Source: Bacteroidales bacterium
Lineage (GTDB): Bacteria; Bacteroidota; Bacteroidia; Bacteroidales; VadinHA17
Direction: 5' to 3'
Assembly: GCA_030692905.1 (NCBI GenBank)
Contig: JAUYBT010000224.1
Span: 1-13,333 of the forward strand
DNA: 13,333 nucleotides
The notes below the pieces were generated by a model. The model made no database searches. It saw only the letters and a list, made by a program, of their open reading frames with translations, and had not been told where the DNA came from. Position numbers and translations under genes: made by a program. The first letter of the stretch is position 1; the number at the start of each line of letters is the position of its first letter. This document shows positions 1-7,274 of this stretch, one piece after another.

Positions 1-101
1 TTATAGTGGATTTAGTACTAACGGTTAAAAGCGCTACAGCAGAAAAAACATAAGCTGCTAAGTAAATAAAACTTTCACATAACACAGCACTTTTTTTTAT
101 T

Positions 102-314
102 AGCGATCGATGTTATAATTCAGTGGCGATTTTACTGGTTATGAAACAAGGATATAAACAAAAAGAGATAGCCCTTGTCAATGAGAAGGATAAGTTGGTA
201 GTAAGCCGTGAACTAAAGCGAAATTGCGATAAACGAAAAGGAAGTATGATGCTGATTTAGTTCAACGTAAGTGCCAGCATAGGGAAAAAGAGAAGCCTAG
301 TCAAAGACGTTTTT
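102..314 (+). pseudogene. IS30-family transposase, N-terminal remnant (frameshifted)
   Basis: Translation from about 102 reads through MKQGYKQKEIALV, then KDKLVVSRELKRN and CDKR, which is the N-terminal helix-turn-helix of IS30-type transposases. That frame ends at the TAG at 258-260. A one-base shift near 244 restores the family continuation, with YDADLVQRKCQHREKEK followed by PSQRR. After about 314 no transposase can be read in any frame, so at least three quarters of the gene is missing. No terminal inverted repeats were found. The piece is a dead relic upstream of the slipin gene. The family call rests on motif resemblance; the broken frame is directly visible. Confidence 0.7.
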
Positions 315-346
315 ATTGTATTGTGATAGAATATTTCCTAAATTTG
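315..346 (+). promoter_or_regulatory. possible Bacteroidetes-type promoter for the slipin operon
   Basis: ATTG at 315-318 and TAAATTTG at 339-346 match the Bacteroidetes -33 (TTTG) and -7 (TAnnTTTG) boxes with a 20-nt spacer. Transcription would begin near 353 and give a leader of about 90 nt before the ATG at 444. Short boxes in AT-rich DNA arise often by chance, so this is tentative. Confidence 0.3.
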
Positions 347-443
347 ATATGTCTTTGAGCAGGGAAACCGGCTCCGCATTGATCCGACACATAAGTACCA
401 GAAAAAAGATCCGACTTAAAACTTATAAATGGAGGTTATTGTT

Positions 444-1361
444 ATGAAAACAAAAAGTTCTTTTGCAGTATTAATTTTTTTTATCATTCTCGGCATTGGT
501 ATAGCATTGGCATATGCCAGCTATGATGTTCAGGACAGTACGGGAGCCATATGGATTGGAGTAATTTCTTTCCTGGTTGCCCTTATTGTTTCATCTGCAA
601 TAAAGATCGCAGATCAGTGGGAAAAGGCGGTAGTATTACGGTTAGGACGTTTCCAATCACTAAGGGGGCCGGGACTCTTTTTTATAATACCCATTATTGA
701 TACAGTTCCTTACTGGATCGACATCCGCGTCATTACAACCTCTTTTACGGCAGAAAAAACCCTTACAAAAGATACTGTGCCTGTTGATGTGGATGCAGTG
801 CTGTTCTGGAAAGTTCTGGATGCCAAGAAGGCTGCTCTTGAAATCGCTGAATATAAAAGCGCAATTAACTGGGCCTCCCAGACAGCCCTGCGTGATGTCA
901 TCGGTAAGACAATGCTCTCGGAGATGCTGGAAGGCAGGGACAAGATGAGTGATAAGCTTCAGAGGATAATTGATGAACGTACCGAACCATGGGGTATTAA
1001 TGTGATTTCGGTTGAGGTTAAGGATGTTCTGATTCCTTCATCGCTCCAGGATGCGATGTCGATGCAGGCCCAGGCGGAAAGAGAACGTCAGGCTAGGGTG
1101 ATCCTGGGTGATTCTGAGCGACAGGTGGCAGAAAAGTTTGGAGAAGCTGCCAAAACATATGCCAACAATCCTGTAGCTCTTCATCTGAGGGCAATGAACA
1201 TGCTGTACGAAGGATTGAAGACTAACTCCACAATAGTAATTGTTCCAAGCTCAGCACTTGATACCATGCAGTTAGGAGGCCTTGCAGGTTTAACAGCATT
1301 AACCATGGGATTGAATAAGAAAAGTGAAAAAAAAGAGAAGGGAAATGAGCCTGGCAAATGA
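444..1361 (+). CDS. slipin / stomatin-like SPFH (Band 7) membrane protein
   Basis: A 305-residue protein anchored by two hydrophobic segments (about residues 8-25 and 35-54), followed by a Band 7/SPFH domain (about 57-225). The domain opens with WEKAVVLRLGRF and RGPGLFFIIP, typical of prokaryotic slipins, and ends in an Ala/Glu/Arg-rich stretch (QAQAERERQAR). Slipins oligomerise at the membrane in microdomain-like assemblies; their bacterial role is poorly defined. An upstream in-frame ATG exists at 429, but GGAGG at 431-435 is well spaced for the ATG at 444, which is chosen. This is one of the few clear Shine-Dalgarno sites here. The C-terminus overlaps the next gene by 17 nt, so the two are probably co-transcribed. 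Family assignment is firm; the function is not known from sequence. Confidence 0.93.
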   Translation: MKTKSSFAVLIFFIILGIGIALAYASYDVQDSTGAIWIGVISFLVALIVSSAIKIADQWEKAVVLRLGRFQSLRGPGLFFIIPIIDTVPYWIDIRVITTSFTAEKTLTKDTVPVDVDAVLFWKVLDAKKAALEIAEYKSAINWASQTALRDVIGKTMLSEMLEGRDKMSDKLQRIIDERTEPWGINVISVEVKDVLIPSSLQDAMSMQAQAERERQARVILGDSERQVAEKFGEAAKTYANNPVALHLRAMNMLYEGLKTNSTIVIVPSSALDTMQLGGLAGLTALTMGLNKKSEKKEKGNEPGK

Positions 1362-1677
1362 AGGTTCAAAGATTAACCACGACATCATTATTCGACTATC
1401 CGGAGAAATAAAAAAACGAAAGAAAAAACTCTCAAAAGCCGTTTACACCACTTCACATATAATTTCCTTGGAAGAGGCAAAATATATTTATCAGGATGGC
1501 GCTGAACGGTTGATAATCGGAGCTGGCCAGCAAGGAATGGTGAGTCTTTCGGAAGAAGCTGCAGGTTATTTCAAAAAGAAGAAATGCAAGATAGATCTGC
1601 ATCCCACTCCAAAAGCAATCGGAAAATGGAATGATGCCACAGAGGCAGTAATTGGGCTATTCCATATTACGTGTTGA
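1345..1677 (+). CDS. Mth938-like (DUF498) domain protein
   Basis: A 110-residue single-domain protein. Residues 57-64 (IIGAGQQG), the PTPKAI segment (87-92) and the terminal GLFHITC (104-110) match the Mth938/DUF498 family, whose members end in a similar FHxTC sequence. In mitochondria, family members (NDUFAF3, AAMDC) act in assembly or adipogenesis; the bacterial role is unknown. The ATG at 1345 is preferred over a GTG at 1324 because a purine-rich ribosome site (GAGAAGGG) lies just upstream. The start lies inside the slipin gene in another frame, suggesting translational coupling and a shared membrane-associated job; that last point is inference. Confidence 0.85.
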   Translation: MSLANEGSKINHDIIIRLSGEIKKRKKKLSKAVYTTSHIISLEEAKYIYQDGAERLIIGAGQQGMVSLSEEAAGYFKKKKCKIDLHPTPKAIGKWNDATEAVIGLFHITC

Positions 1678-1776
1678 ACAATTATATTAAGTGGTGAACA
1701 TATGCTATAATATATTGAACGTTTTCTACACTATTGCTAACTTGCAACCTGAATGGTTACATTATTTCCATTAATT

Positions 1777-2541
1777 ATGAATAGGTATATTTATTTATCC
1801 ATCACCCCGGAAGCATTGATCGGTTCGATGCTACCGCCAATTGAGTTCGGAGCATACATGGCCACAGGGACAAAAAAATGCAATAAGGGTCAGGTTATCT
1901 TTTTCGAGGTTGACCTTGAGCAGATCAAGTTTCTTATCAATATGGATTACCTGAATAGCCGGTGCATCAGCAAACCGGATGGTAAACCCAAAAGTTCAGT
2001 ATACCTGTCGGTATACAGAGTTTTGGAATCGATCCCGCTAACAGCCTTGAAGGATCTTTATCTCACAACTGATCACGGGCTGGTTCTTAATCTGAAGAAA
2101 GCTCCTTACGACAGAAATAAAGAAGTGAAAAAGAATGTGCACCTCTATCAGGAATTGTGCCCGGTTAATCCGCAAGTGGCAAGCTCCTTATCCCCCTCGG
2201 AATTCCTTAAAACACTTACCGATGGCACTTTGCAAATATGCCTGCCAAAGTTATTTTTTGTTGATCTGAAGCTTGGTGAATTGGCCAATAATCCTTTGTC
2301 AGGCTCGGCAGAACATTTACCGTATGGAGCTGTTCCGCACCTGAGGGATTGCCTGGAAATATTGAAAACGGAAGATAAGAAACAAATGAAAACTGTTCAG
2401 CGCTTTTTTACGGGTTCGTTATTGTATAGAACCATTGAAACAGGTTTCTATGTAGGTGCAAAGGACGAGATTGTATTTTATCAATACCCCACTATGGCTG
2501 AACTGGAAGAAATGAATTACAATTTTTTCCGGGCTATTTAG
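1777..2541 (+). CDS. conserved-looking hypothetical protein, 254 residues
   Basis: I do not recognise this family. The protein is soluble-looking, with no signal peptide or clear membrane helix, and carries several Cys residues but no paired metal motif. The N-terminus (MNRYIYLSITPEALIGSM) and the segment KGQVIFFEVD look like a compact alpha/beta fold. Codon use resembles the chromosomal neighbours and the frame is open to its end, which supports a real gene. An earlier ATG at 1753 would add eight residues (MVTLFPLI). I chose 1777 because MNRYIYL is a more natural start, but neither has a clear ribosome site. A hairpin-prone TAGCC/GGCTA pair overlaps the stop codon. It stands alone between the slipin operon and cfa. 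Confidence 0.7.
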   Translation: MNRYIYLSITPEALIGSMLPPIEFGAYMATGTKKCNKGQVIFFEVDLEQIKFLINMDYLNSRCISKPDGKPKSSVYLSVYRVLESIPLTALKDLYLTTDHGLVLNLKKAPYDRNKEVKKNVHLYQELCPVNPQVASSLSPSEFLKTLTDGTLQICLPKLFFVDLKLGELANNPLSGSAEHLPYGAVPHLRDCLEILKTEDKKQMKTVQRFFTGSLLYRTIETGFYVGAKDEIVFYQYPTMAELEEMNYNFFRAI

Positions 2542-2645
2542 CCTCACCGGCTAGCTCTTGCATGTATTCCTCCTACGCCTGCAATTGCTCCCCGCAGAGT
2601 CTGGGGTATCATAAGTGCCTTTCAAAATAATTAAAGGTGAGCGTT

Positions 2646-3767
2646 ATGAACAATAAGTGTAAAAAAATAGCAGAAGAGATTTTGGGACTCGCCGGAGTGA
2701 AAATTAACGGCAGTAATCCTTGGGATATTCAGATTCACAATGATGAATTTTATAAAAGAGCAATTACAGAAGGTGAATTAGGCATCGGAGAATCCTATAT
2801 GGACGGTTGGTGGGATGCTGAAAAAGTTGACGAAGTAATTTGCAAAATTTTAAGAGCTCAGCTCGACGAAAAAATACAACGAAAGCTTTCGATTCTTCTC
2901 AGACTTTTTACAGCACGACTTTTCAATCTGCAATCAAAACGGAGAGCATTCATTATCGGTGAAAAACATTATGATCTGGGGAATGATCTTTTTCAAAATA
3001 TGCTCGATAAACGAATGAATTACAGTTGCGCATATTGGAAGGATGCCGGCAGCCTGGATAAAGCCCAGGAAAACAAACTCGAATTAATTTGCCGCAAAAT
3101 TTATCTCAAACCCGGAATGCGTGTGCTCGATATTGGCTGCGGCTGGGGCGCTTTTGGAAAATTTGCTGCAGAGAAATATAATGTTGAAGTTGTCGGAATT
3201 ACTGTCTCAAAAGAACAGGTAGAGCTTGGAAGAAAATTATGCGGAGGTCTTCCGGTTGAGATCCGGCTGATGGATTACCGCGATGTAAATGGAAAGTATG
3301 ACAGAATAGTAAGCGTTGGAATGATTGAACATGTAGGTTATAAGAATTATAAAACATTTTTTGAAGTAGCGAATAAATGCTTGAAAGATGAAGGCTTATT
3401 TCTTCTTCATACCATTGGAAATATTAAATCCGAAAAAGCAAATGACCTGTGGACAGACAAATATATTTTCCCAAACGGGATGCTCCCTTCAGTGGCTCAA
3501 CTTGGCAAAGCAATTGAAAATCTTTTCGTGATGGAAGACTGGCACAACTTCGGAACAGATTACGATAAGACTCTTATGGCGTGGTTTAACAACTTTGTTA
3601 TGAATTGGGACAAGATAAAGAATAAGTATTCCGAACGCTTTTTCAGAATGTGGAAATACTTTCTGCTCTCAGCCGCCGGTTCATTCAGATCAAGAAGACG
3701 TGATCAGTTATGGCAGATTGTTCTGTCTAAAAATGGAATACTTGGAGGTTATCTGTCAGTCCGGTGA
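2646..3767 (+). CDS. cfa: cyclopropane-fatty-acyl-phospholipid synthase
   Basis: A 373-residue protein that would transfer a methylene from S-adenosylmethionine to cis double bonds of membrane phospholipid acyl chains, usually on entry into stationary phase or under acid stress. The SAM-binding motif is VLDIGCGWGAFG (160-171). The active-site residues known in E. coli Cfa (Cys139, Glu239, His266, Ile268, Tyr317) all appear with a constant offset of 11: Cys128, Glu228, His255, Ile257 and Tyr306. Length matches the family (E. coli 382) and the C-terminus is complete. AAGGTGA at 2634-2640 is a good ribosome site for the ATG at 2646, preferred over a GTG at 2637 inside that site. A small hairpin (2590-2606) lies in the 104-nt gap upstream. 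It appears monocistronic. Confidence 0.96.
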   Translation: MNNKCKKIAEEILGLAGVKINGSNPWDIQIHNDEFYKRAITEGELGIGESYMDGWWDAEKVDEVICKILRAQLDEKIQRKLSILLRLFTARLFNLQSKRRAFIIGEKHYDLGNDLFQNMLDKRMNYSCAYWKDAGSLDKAQENKLELICRKIYLKPGMRVLDIGCGWGAFGKFAAEKYNVEVVGITVSKEQVELGRKLCGGLPVEIRLMDYRDVNGKYDRIVSVGMIEHVGYKNYKTFFEVANKCLKDEGLFLLHTIGNIKSEKANDLWTDKYIFPNGMLPSVAQLGKAIENLFVMEDWHNFGTDYDKTLMAWFNNFVMNWDKIKNKYSERFFRMWKYFLLSAAGSFRSRRRDQLWQIVLSKNGILGGYLSVR

Positions 3768-3912
3768 TGGATTATGTAAAAACCTTAGACAAGTTGCCAT
3801 TCTTGGCATTTACCAGCTTTTTGTTAAATTCGGCTGGTTTGAGACAGACTGCCGTAAGCTCCAATGCCTTACACCGGGGAATCGGTTAATTGCACTTAGA
3901 TTGCAGATTAAG
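3768..3912. other. intergenic segment downstream of cfa
   Basis: No gene is supported here. A short perfect hairpin, TGCCA/TGGCA at 3795-3808 with a 4-nt loop and a few T after it, could be a weak cfa terminator. The segment continues into the decayed sigma-factor fragment on the opposite strand. Confidence 0.4.
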
Positions 3913-4106
3913 TTAACCCAGGTAGGTCTTTAATACTCTACATATCGTAGTATACTTTAATCTTTTGATCGACTTGGCTTTGATTTGCCTGACCCTTTCA
4001 CTTGTCAGATTAAATTCCTCACCAATTTCCGCGAGTGTGCGAGTGAATCCGTTAGCAATTCTTTATCAGGGCTGGAAGCATCTTCGCTTAATAAAACATC
4101 ATACAT
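3913..4106 (-). pseudogene. degenerate RpoD-type sigma-70 fragment (region 4 and C-terminus)
   Basis: On the minus strand, the frame ending at the TAA of 3913-3915 reads TLAEIGEEFNLTSERVRQIK, which is sigma-70 region 4.2 with its recognition helix, then a basic tail ending LKTYLG-stop as in Bacteroidetes RpoD. Upstream (minus positions about 4106 to 4045), a different frame reads MYDVLLSEDASSPDKELL then TDSL, matching the linker before region 4. In an intact protein about 30-40 residues (region 4.1) separate these two blocks; here they are missing and the frame changes. Regions 1-3 are absent. This is a fossil of an additional rpoD-like gene and cannot make a working sigma factor. The reading is direct; its origin as a duplicate or a rearranged gene is unknown. 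Confidence 0.8.
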
Positions 4107-4235
4107 GTTTTAACAAAAAGCACTTAACTTCGGCCAAAGGTGGTCAAGGCCACTGGTTAGGCATGGTCAGTTTGTCCAGCTTTTGTACCTTTAGCTCGTA
4201 ACTTCAGTTTATTTCACTAAGAACCCATAGCTGTC
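4107..4235. other. intergenic segment upstream of fabF
   Basis: No gene seen. TGGTCA occurs twice 23 bp apart (4141-4146 and 4164-4169), followed each time by CC(A)-rich sequence. This spacing resembles the multiple end repeats of IS21-type elements, but the signal is short. No convincing fabF promoter boxes or ribosome site were found before the ATG at 4236. Confidence 0.3.
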
Positions 4236-5471
4236 ATGGATAAAAACAAAGCAGTTGTAGTCACCGGTATTGGAGTATTTACCTCCATTGGTTGTAATCG
4301 TGTTGATTTCTGGAATTCACTGATAACAGGCAAATCGGGAATTAAAAGAATTCAGGCTTTCGATCCTCATGCCCACAAAAGCCAGATCGGTTCCGAGGTA
4401 ATATCATATAACCCGGAGGATTATTTTGATCGTAAAGAATCACGTAAAATGGCCAGGGTATCTCAACTGGCTTCCAGTGCAGCAATTGAGGCAGTGAGGG
4501 ATGCCGGTCTGGATCTGAATAATGAAGACAGGGACAGAATTGGATGTGTCATTGGATCGGCCGCAGGAGATAATACACACCTTGAAGATCAGCATATCCG
4601 GTTTTTAAAAATGGGACCTGGCTCGGTTAATCCTTTAACCGTGCCCAGGGTTATTTCCAATATGCCGGTTTGTAATGCAGCAATTGTTCTTGGAATTCAT
4701 GGGCCAAACCTGGGAGTCTCTGCTGCTTGTACAACCGGCACACATTCGATTGGAATTGCACTTGGACTGCTCAGGGGAGGCATGGCAGATGTGATCCTGG
4801 CTGGTGGAGCAGAATCTACCATGACCCCTTTGGTTCTTGATGCTTACGCGAGCATGGGAGTTCTTTCAACCTTCAATGAAAAGCCTGAAATTGCCAGCCG
4901 TCCTTTCGATCTGAATCGGGATGGATTTGTGATGGGTGAGGGTGCCTGTGTTCTGGTTCTGGAAACACTGGAACATGCTGAAAAGAGAAGAGCAAAACCT
5001 CTGGCATTGTTAAGTGGATTCGGCATGACCTCAGATGCATATGGGATTGCTGCTCCTGAACCAAATGGCACATGGGCAGCTGCGGCCATGCAGCTTGCTG
5101 TTAAAGATGCAGGTCTTAATCTGGAAGATATAGGGTATATCAATGCTCATGGAACTTCGACCAAGGTGAATGATAAAACAGAAACGCTGGCGATTCAAAA
5201 GGCTTTTGGATACAGGAATATCCCTGTAAGTTCGAACAAATCAATGATTGGTCATACGCTTGGTGCATCAGGTGCAATTGAAGCAGCTGCTACAGTGCTG
5301 GCAGTTCATCATGGGATTTTACCTCCAACCATTAATTTTGAGTTAAAAGATCCGGAATGTGATCTGGACGTAATACCCAATCAAGCCCGGGCTGTGAAAA
5401 TTGGAGCTGCGATTTCTAACTCTTTCGGTTTTGGTGGGCAAAATGGGGTGCTTGTTTTCTCAAAAGCCTGA
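4236..5471 (+). CDS. fabF: beta-ketoacyl-[acyl-carrier-protein] synthase II
   Basis: A 411-residue KAS II enzyme, which condenses malonyl-ACP with an acyl-ACP in fatty-acid elongation. The thiolase-fold catalytic triad is Cys165 (in VSAACTTGTHSIG), His305 (NAHGTSTKVND) and His340 (SMIGHTLGASG), with the conserved Lys335 before it. The closing glycine-rich NSFGFGGQNG loop is present. Length equals E. coli FabF (412). The ATG at 4236 gives the expected MDKNKAVVVTGIG start. No acyl-carrier protein or other fab gene adjoins it, and it is separated from cfa by the sigma-70 fossil, so the lipid theme of the neighbours may be incidental. It could serve a specialised lipid pathway instead of the primary one. 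A terminator-like hairpin follows the stop codon. Confidence 0.95.
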   Translation: MDKNKAVVVTGIGVFTSIGCNRVDFWNSLITGKSGIKRIQAFDPHAHKSQIGSEVISYNPEDYFDRKESRKMARVSQLASSAAIEAVRDAGLDLNNEDRDRIGCVIGSAAGDNTHLEDQHIRFLKMGPGSVNPLTVPRVISNMPVCNAAIVLGIHGPNLGVSAACTTGTHSIGIALGLLRGGMADVILAGGAESTMTPLVLDAYASMGVLSTFNEKPEIASRPFDLNRDGFVMGEGACVLVLETLEHAEKRRAKPLALLSGFGMTSDAYGIAAPEPNGTWAAAAMQLAVKDAGLNLEDIGYINAHGTSTKVNDKTETLAIQKAFGYRNIPVSSNKSMIGHTLGASGAIEAAATVLAVHHGILPPTINFELKDPECDLDVIPNQARAVKIGAAISNSFGFGGQNGVLVFSKA

Positions 5472-5495
5472 GTATCATTTTTACCTTTTTTGCCA

Positions 5496-5536
5496 CCCGT
5501 TGTGCAAAAGCCAGATGGTCAAGACCACGGGTTTTT
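5496..5536 (+). terminator. rho-independent terminator after fabF
   Basis: CCCGTTGT (5496-5503) pairs with ACCACGGG (5524-5531) with one mismatch across a loop of about 20 nt, and five T follow directly (5532-5536). It begins 24 nt after the fabF stop. Confidence 0.5.
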
Positions 5537-5590
5537 CCACTAAGACCGGAAAATGCAGTCAGGATCGAACGAATTTGATTAGATTAAAAA

Positions 5591-5644
5591 AAGTGTACAA
5601 GTACATTTCCTTAGAGGAAGGACTGTACATAAAACTGTACACTT
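5591..5644 (-). terminator. long inverted repeat; terminator of the tRNA-Pro gene, possibly bidirectional
   Basis: AAGTGTACA (5591-5599) and TGTACACTT (5636-5644) are perfect inverted arms. Nested inside are GTACA/TGTAC and a TTCCT/AGGAA hairpin (about 5608-5620). On the minus strand the structure is followed by a run of T, and it lies 29 nt beyond the tRNA 3' end, as expected for that gene's terminator. On the plus strand it is followed by AGG and six T. The self-complementary word TGTACA occurs three times, so an operator role is also possible. Confidence 0.55.
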
Positions 5645-5672
5645 AGGTTTTTTAAAATCTTCTTAAACTTAG

Positions 5673-5720
5673 TCGGGGTGATCCGACTCGAACGGACGAC
5701 CACTTGCACCCCATGCAAGT
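5673..5720 (-). tRNA. tRNA-Pro(GGG), 3' half only; attachment site of the island
   Basis: Read on the minus strand: anticodon arm CTTGC-ATGGGGT-GCAAG with anticodon GGG, a five-base variable loop, T-stem GTCCG with loop TTCGAGT and return strand CGGAT, then CACCCCG and discriminator A at 5673. CCA is not encoded. The 5' acceptor strand (expected CGGGGTG) and D-arm are absent: beyond 5720 the sequence turns into AT-rich DNA leading to the integrase. This is the signature of an element integrated into the 3' half of a tRNA gene, which leaves a truncated copy at one end and rebuilds the full gene at the other. The intact tRNA-Pro is not in this window. Confidence 0.85.
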
Positions 5721-5784
5721 TTCATTAGTTTCTCTTTTATTGTATCTAATTAGATAATCAGCTAATTAATAGCATAATTAGAGA

Positions 5785-5816
5785 TATTAATTAGTATTGT
5801 ATTGTATTAATTAGTA
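5785..5816. repeat. paired 12-bp direct repeats, candidate integrase arm sites
   Basis: TATTAATTAGTA occurs at 5785-5796 and 5805-5816, 20 bp apart (about two helical turns). Related TAATTA words lie at 5747-5779. Their position between the att tRNA fragment and the integrase gene fits arm-type binding sites; the role is inferred. Confidence 0.45.
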
Positions 5817-5850
5817 CTTTTGCTATGTACTAAAGTATATACTAATATTC
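5811..5850 (+). promoter_or_regulatory. integrase control region with inverted repeats
   Basis: TTAGTAC (5811-5817) and GTACTAA (5827-5833) form a perfect 7-bp inverted repeat with a 9-nt spacer. AGTATATACT (5834-5843) is a perfect 10-bp palindrome. TTTG (5819-5822) and a weak TAATATTC box (5843-5850), 20 nt apart, could be the promoter. If so, the operator overlaps it and the transcript would have a very short leader before the ATG at 5860. Confidence 0.35.
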
Positions 5851-5859
5851 AAAATATTT

Positions 5860-7092
5860 ATGAGTACAATTAAATTCACTATATTAAAAAGCAGGCAGAA
5901 TAAAACCAAGCGACATCCAATAGTTGTGCGAGTCACATCCGGACATGATCAAAAATACATCTTTACCGGTTATTATTGCAGTAAAGATGAATGGGATGAG
6001 GAAACTGAAACAGTAACTAGTGAATACAAACTCAAGATCCCCAGCAGAACCCAAATTAACACTTATCTTATAAAGCAAAAATCAAGAGCGCAGGATATTC
6101 ATGAGCAATTTATAAAGGATGGGATAATTGATTATACCAAAAATCAATTTGTAAGTTTATATAGTAAGGAGGATAAAACAAAAGTAACAGTCTTTAAAGC
6201 TTTTTTAGATAGAATAGACGAATTGAACAAATCGGGAAGGGTTGGGTATTCGAGTGTCTTCAAAGGCGTATTGAGTGTATTTAGTACATTCAGGAATGGA
6301 CAGGATTTGTATTTGCGAGATTTGACAATTGATGTGTTGCAGGAATGGATTACTTACCTTAAAGATAAAAGAAACGCAGCAGACACAACGATAAACAATT
6401 ATTTAAGGACAACCCGAACATTATATTTATATGCAATAAACAAGAAATGGGTAAGAGAAGAGTATTACCCATTCCGTGAGCTGAAAGTATCAGAATTTAG
6501 TACAGAGACAAGTCCAAGAGCACTGGATAATGATAAGTTAGAGAAATTGCTTTCCGGAGAGGTTTATCCTGATCTTCAATTGGCGAAGGATATTTTTGTT
6601 TTTTCTTTTTTCGGACGTGGTGTAAGCTTTATCGACATATCGTTATTAACAGCAAAGAACATTCAGGATGGACATATCATTTATGAGCGCAAGAAAATGG
6701 CAAGAAAGCCTGTAAGAGTTGCGTTCCCAATACGAGTTGAAATTCAGGATATCTTAGACCGTTACCACGATTCTGAGAGAGGATATTTACTTCCAATTCT
6801 GAATGTTAAAGTGCACAAGTCAGAACAACAAAAGCTCGACCGGATCAGAAAGGTGAGAAAAAAAGTAAACCTGGATCTGAAAACAATAGGGAAACAGATC
6901 GGAATTGAAGGGCTGACAACTTACTGGGCCAGGCATACTTACGCTTCGTATATGTTCAGAAAAGGTATGACCCCTATGATGATTAAAGAATCATTACGGC
7001 ATAAAAACCTGAAAACAACTGAAATTTATATCAAATCATTAGGCTTGGACGCGATAGCAGACTTTGAAGATCAGGTATTTAATAACCTCTAA
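5860..7092 (+). CDS. int: tyrosine-type site-specific integrase (Bacteroidetes phage-integrase type)
   Basis: A 410-residue tyrosine recombinase that would integrate and excise the island at tRNA-Pro. The N-terminal arm-binding domain spans about residues 1-100, a SAM-like core-binding domain about 108-205, and the catalytic domain 220-410. Catalytic residues visible are Arg253 (GRGVSFIDIS), a beta-hairpin Lys near 278-281 (YERKKMARK), Tyr355/Arg358 in the HxxR position (TYWARHTYAS), His381 and the nucleophile Tyr390 (KTTEIYIKS). Tyr in place of the first His of HxxR is common in this Bacteroidetes subgroup. Length and both ends are complete, so it may be active. It lies 139 bp from the tRNA fragment, reading away from it into the island, and a hairpin follows its stop. 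Confidence 0.93.
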   Translation: MSTIKFTILKSRQNKTKRHPIVVRVTSGHDQKYIFTGYYCSKDEWDEETETVTSEYKLKIPSRTQINTYLIKQKSRAQDIHEQFIKDGIIDYTKNQFVSLYSKEDKTKVTVFKAFLDRIDELNKSGRVGYSSVFKGVLSVFSTFRNGQDLYLRDLTIDVLQEWITYLKDKRNAADTTINNYLRTTRTLYLYAINKKWVREEYYPFRELKVSEFSTETSPRALDNDKLEKLLSGEVYPDLQLAKDIFVFSFFGRGVSFIDISLLTAKNIQDGHIIYERKKMARKPVRVAFPIRVEIQDILDRYHDSERGYLLPILNVKVHKSEQQKLDRIRKVRKKVNLDLKTIGKQIGIEGLTTYWARHTYASYMFRKGMTPMMIKESLRHKNLKTTEIYIKSLGLDAIADFEDQVFNNL

Positions 7093-7150
7093 GTTTATCC
7101 CAACAGCTTTCATTAAATCTTAGTTTGAAAGTTTTACTTAGTTTCCTATC

Positions 7151-7175
7151 AACTATAACAATACTTTTTATAGTT
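7151..7175 (+). terminator. probable terminator after int
   Basis: AACTATAA (7151-7158) and TTATAGTT (7168-7175) form a perfect 8-bp stem with a 9-nt loop, followed by a T-rich tract ending in five T (to about 7187). The stem is AT-rich and so weak, but it sits 59 nt after the int stop. Confidence 0.4.
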
Positions 7176-7274
7176 ATTCTTGTTTTTAAGATGATCAAGA
7201 AATCTTCCGGAAAGAATTTTCTTTATAATCATATTGGATGCTGATAGGGCCTAAAATATGCTTGAAGCTCACTT

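Noticed and set aside
1674..1711. TTGAAC and TATAAT as a sigma-70 promoter for the unknown gene
   Set aside because: The boxes are about 26 nt apart, too far for an E. coli-type promoter, and the phylum uses different boxes.
2542..2645. Small minus-strand peptide with a GGAGGAAT site near 2569
   Set aside because: The frames are only about 10-22 codons long and show no recognisable sequence; judged chance.
3700..4201. Plus-strand open frames across the end of cfa and the following gap
   Set aside because: The first overlaps the conserved cfa C-terminus out of frame; the second is antisense to the sigma-70 fossil.
4844..5143. 99-codon minus-strand open frame inside fabF
   Set aside because: It is antisense to a complete, well-conserved enzyme gene and resembles no protein.
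5401..5646. 81-codon frame over the end of fabF and the terminators
   Set aside because: It runs out of frame through conserved fabF codons and two hairpins, with no supporting motif.
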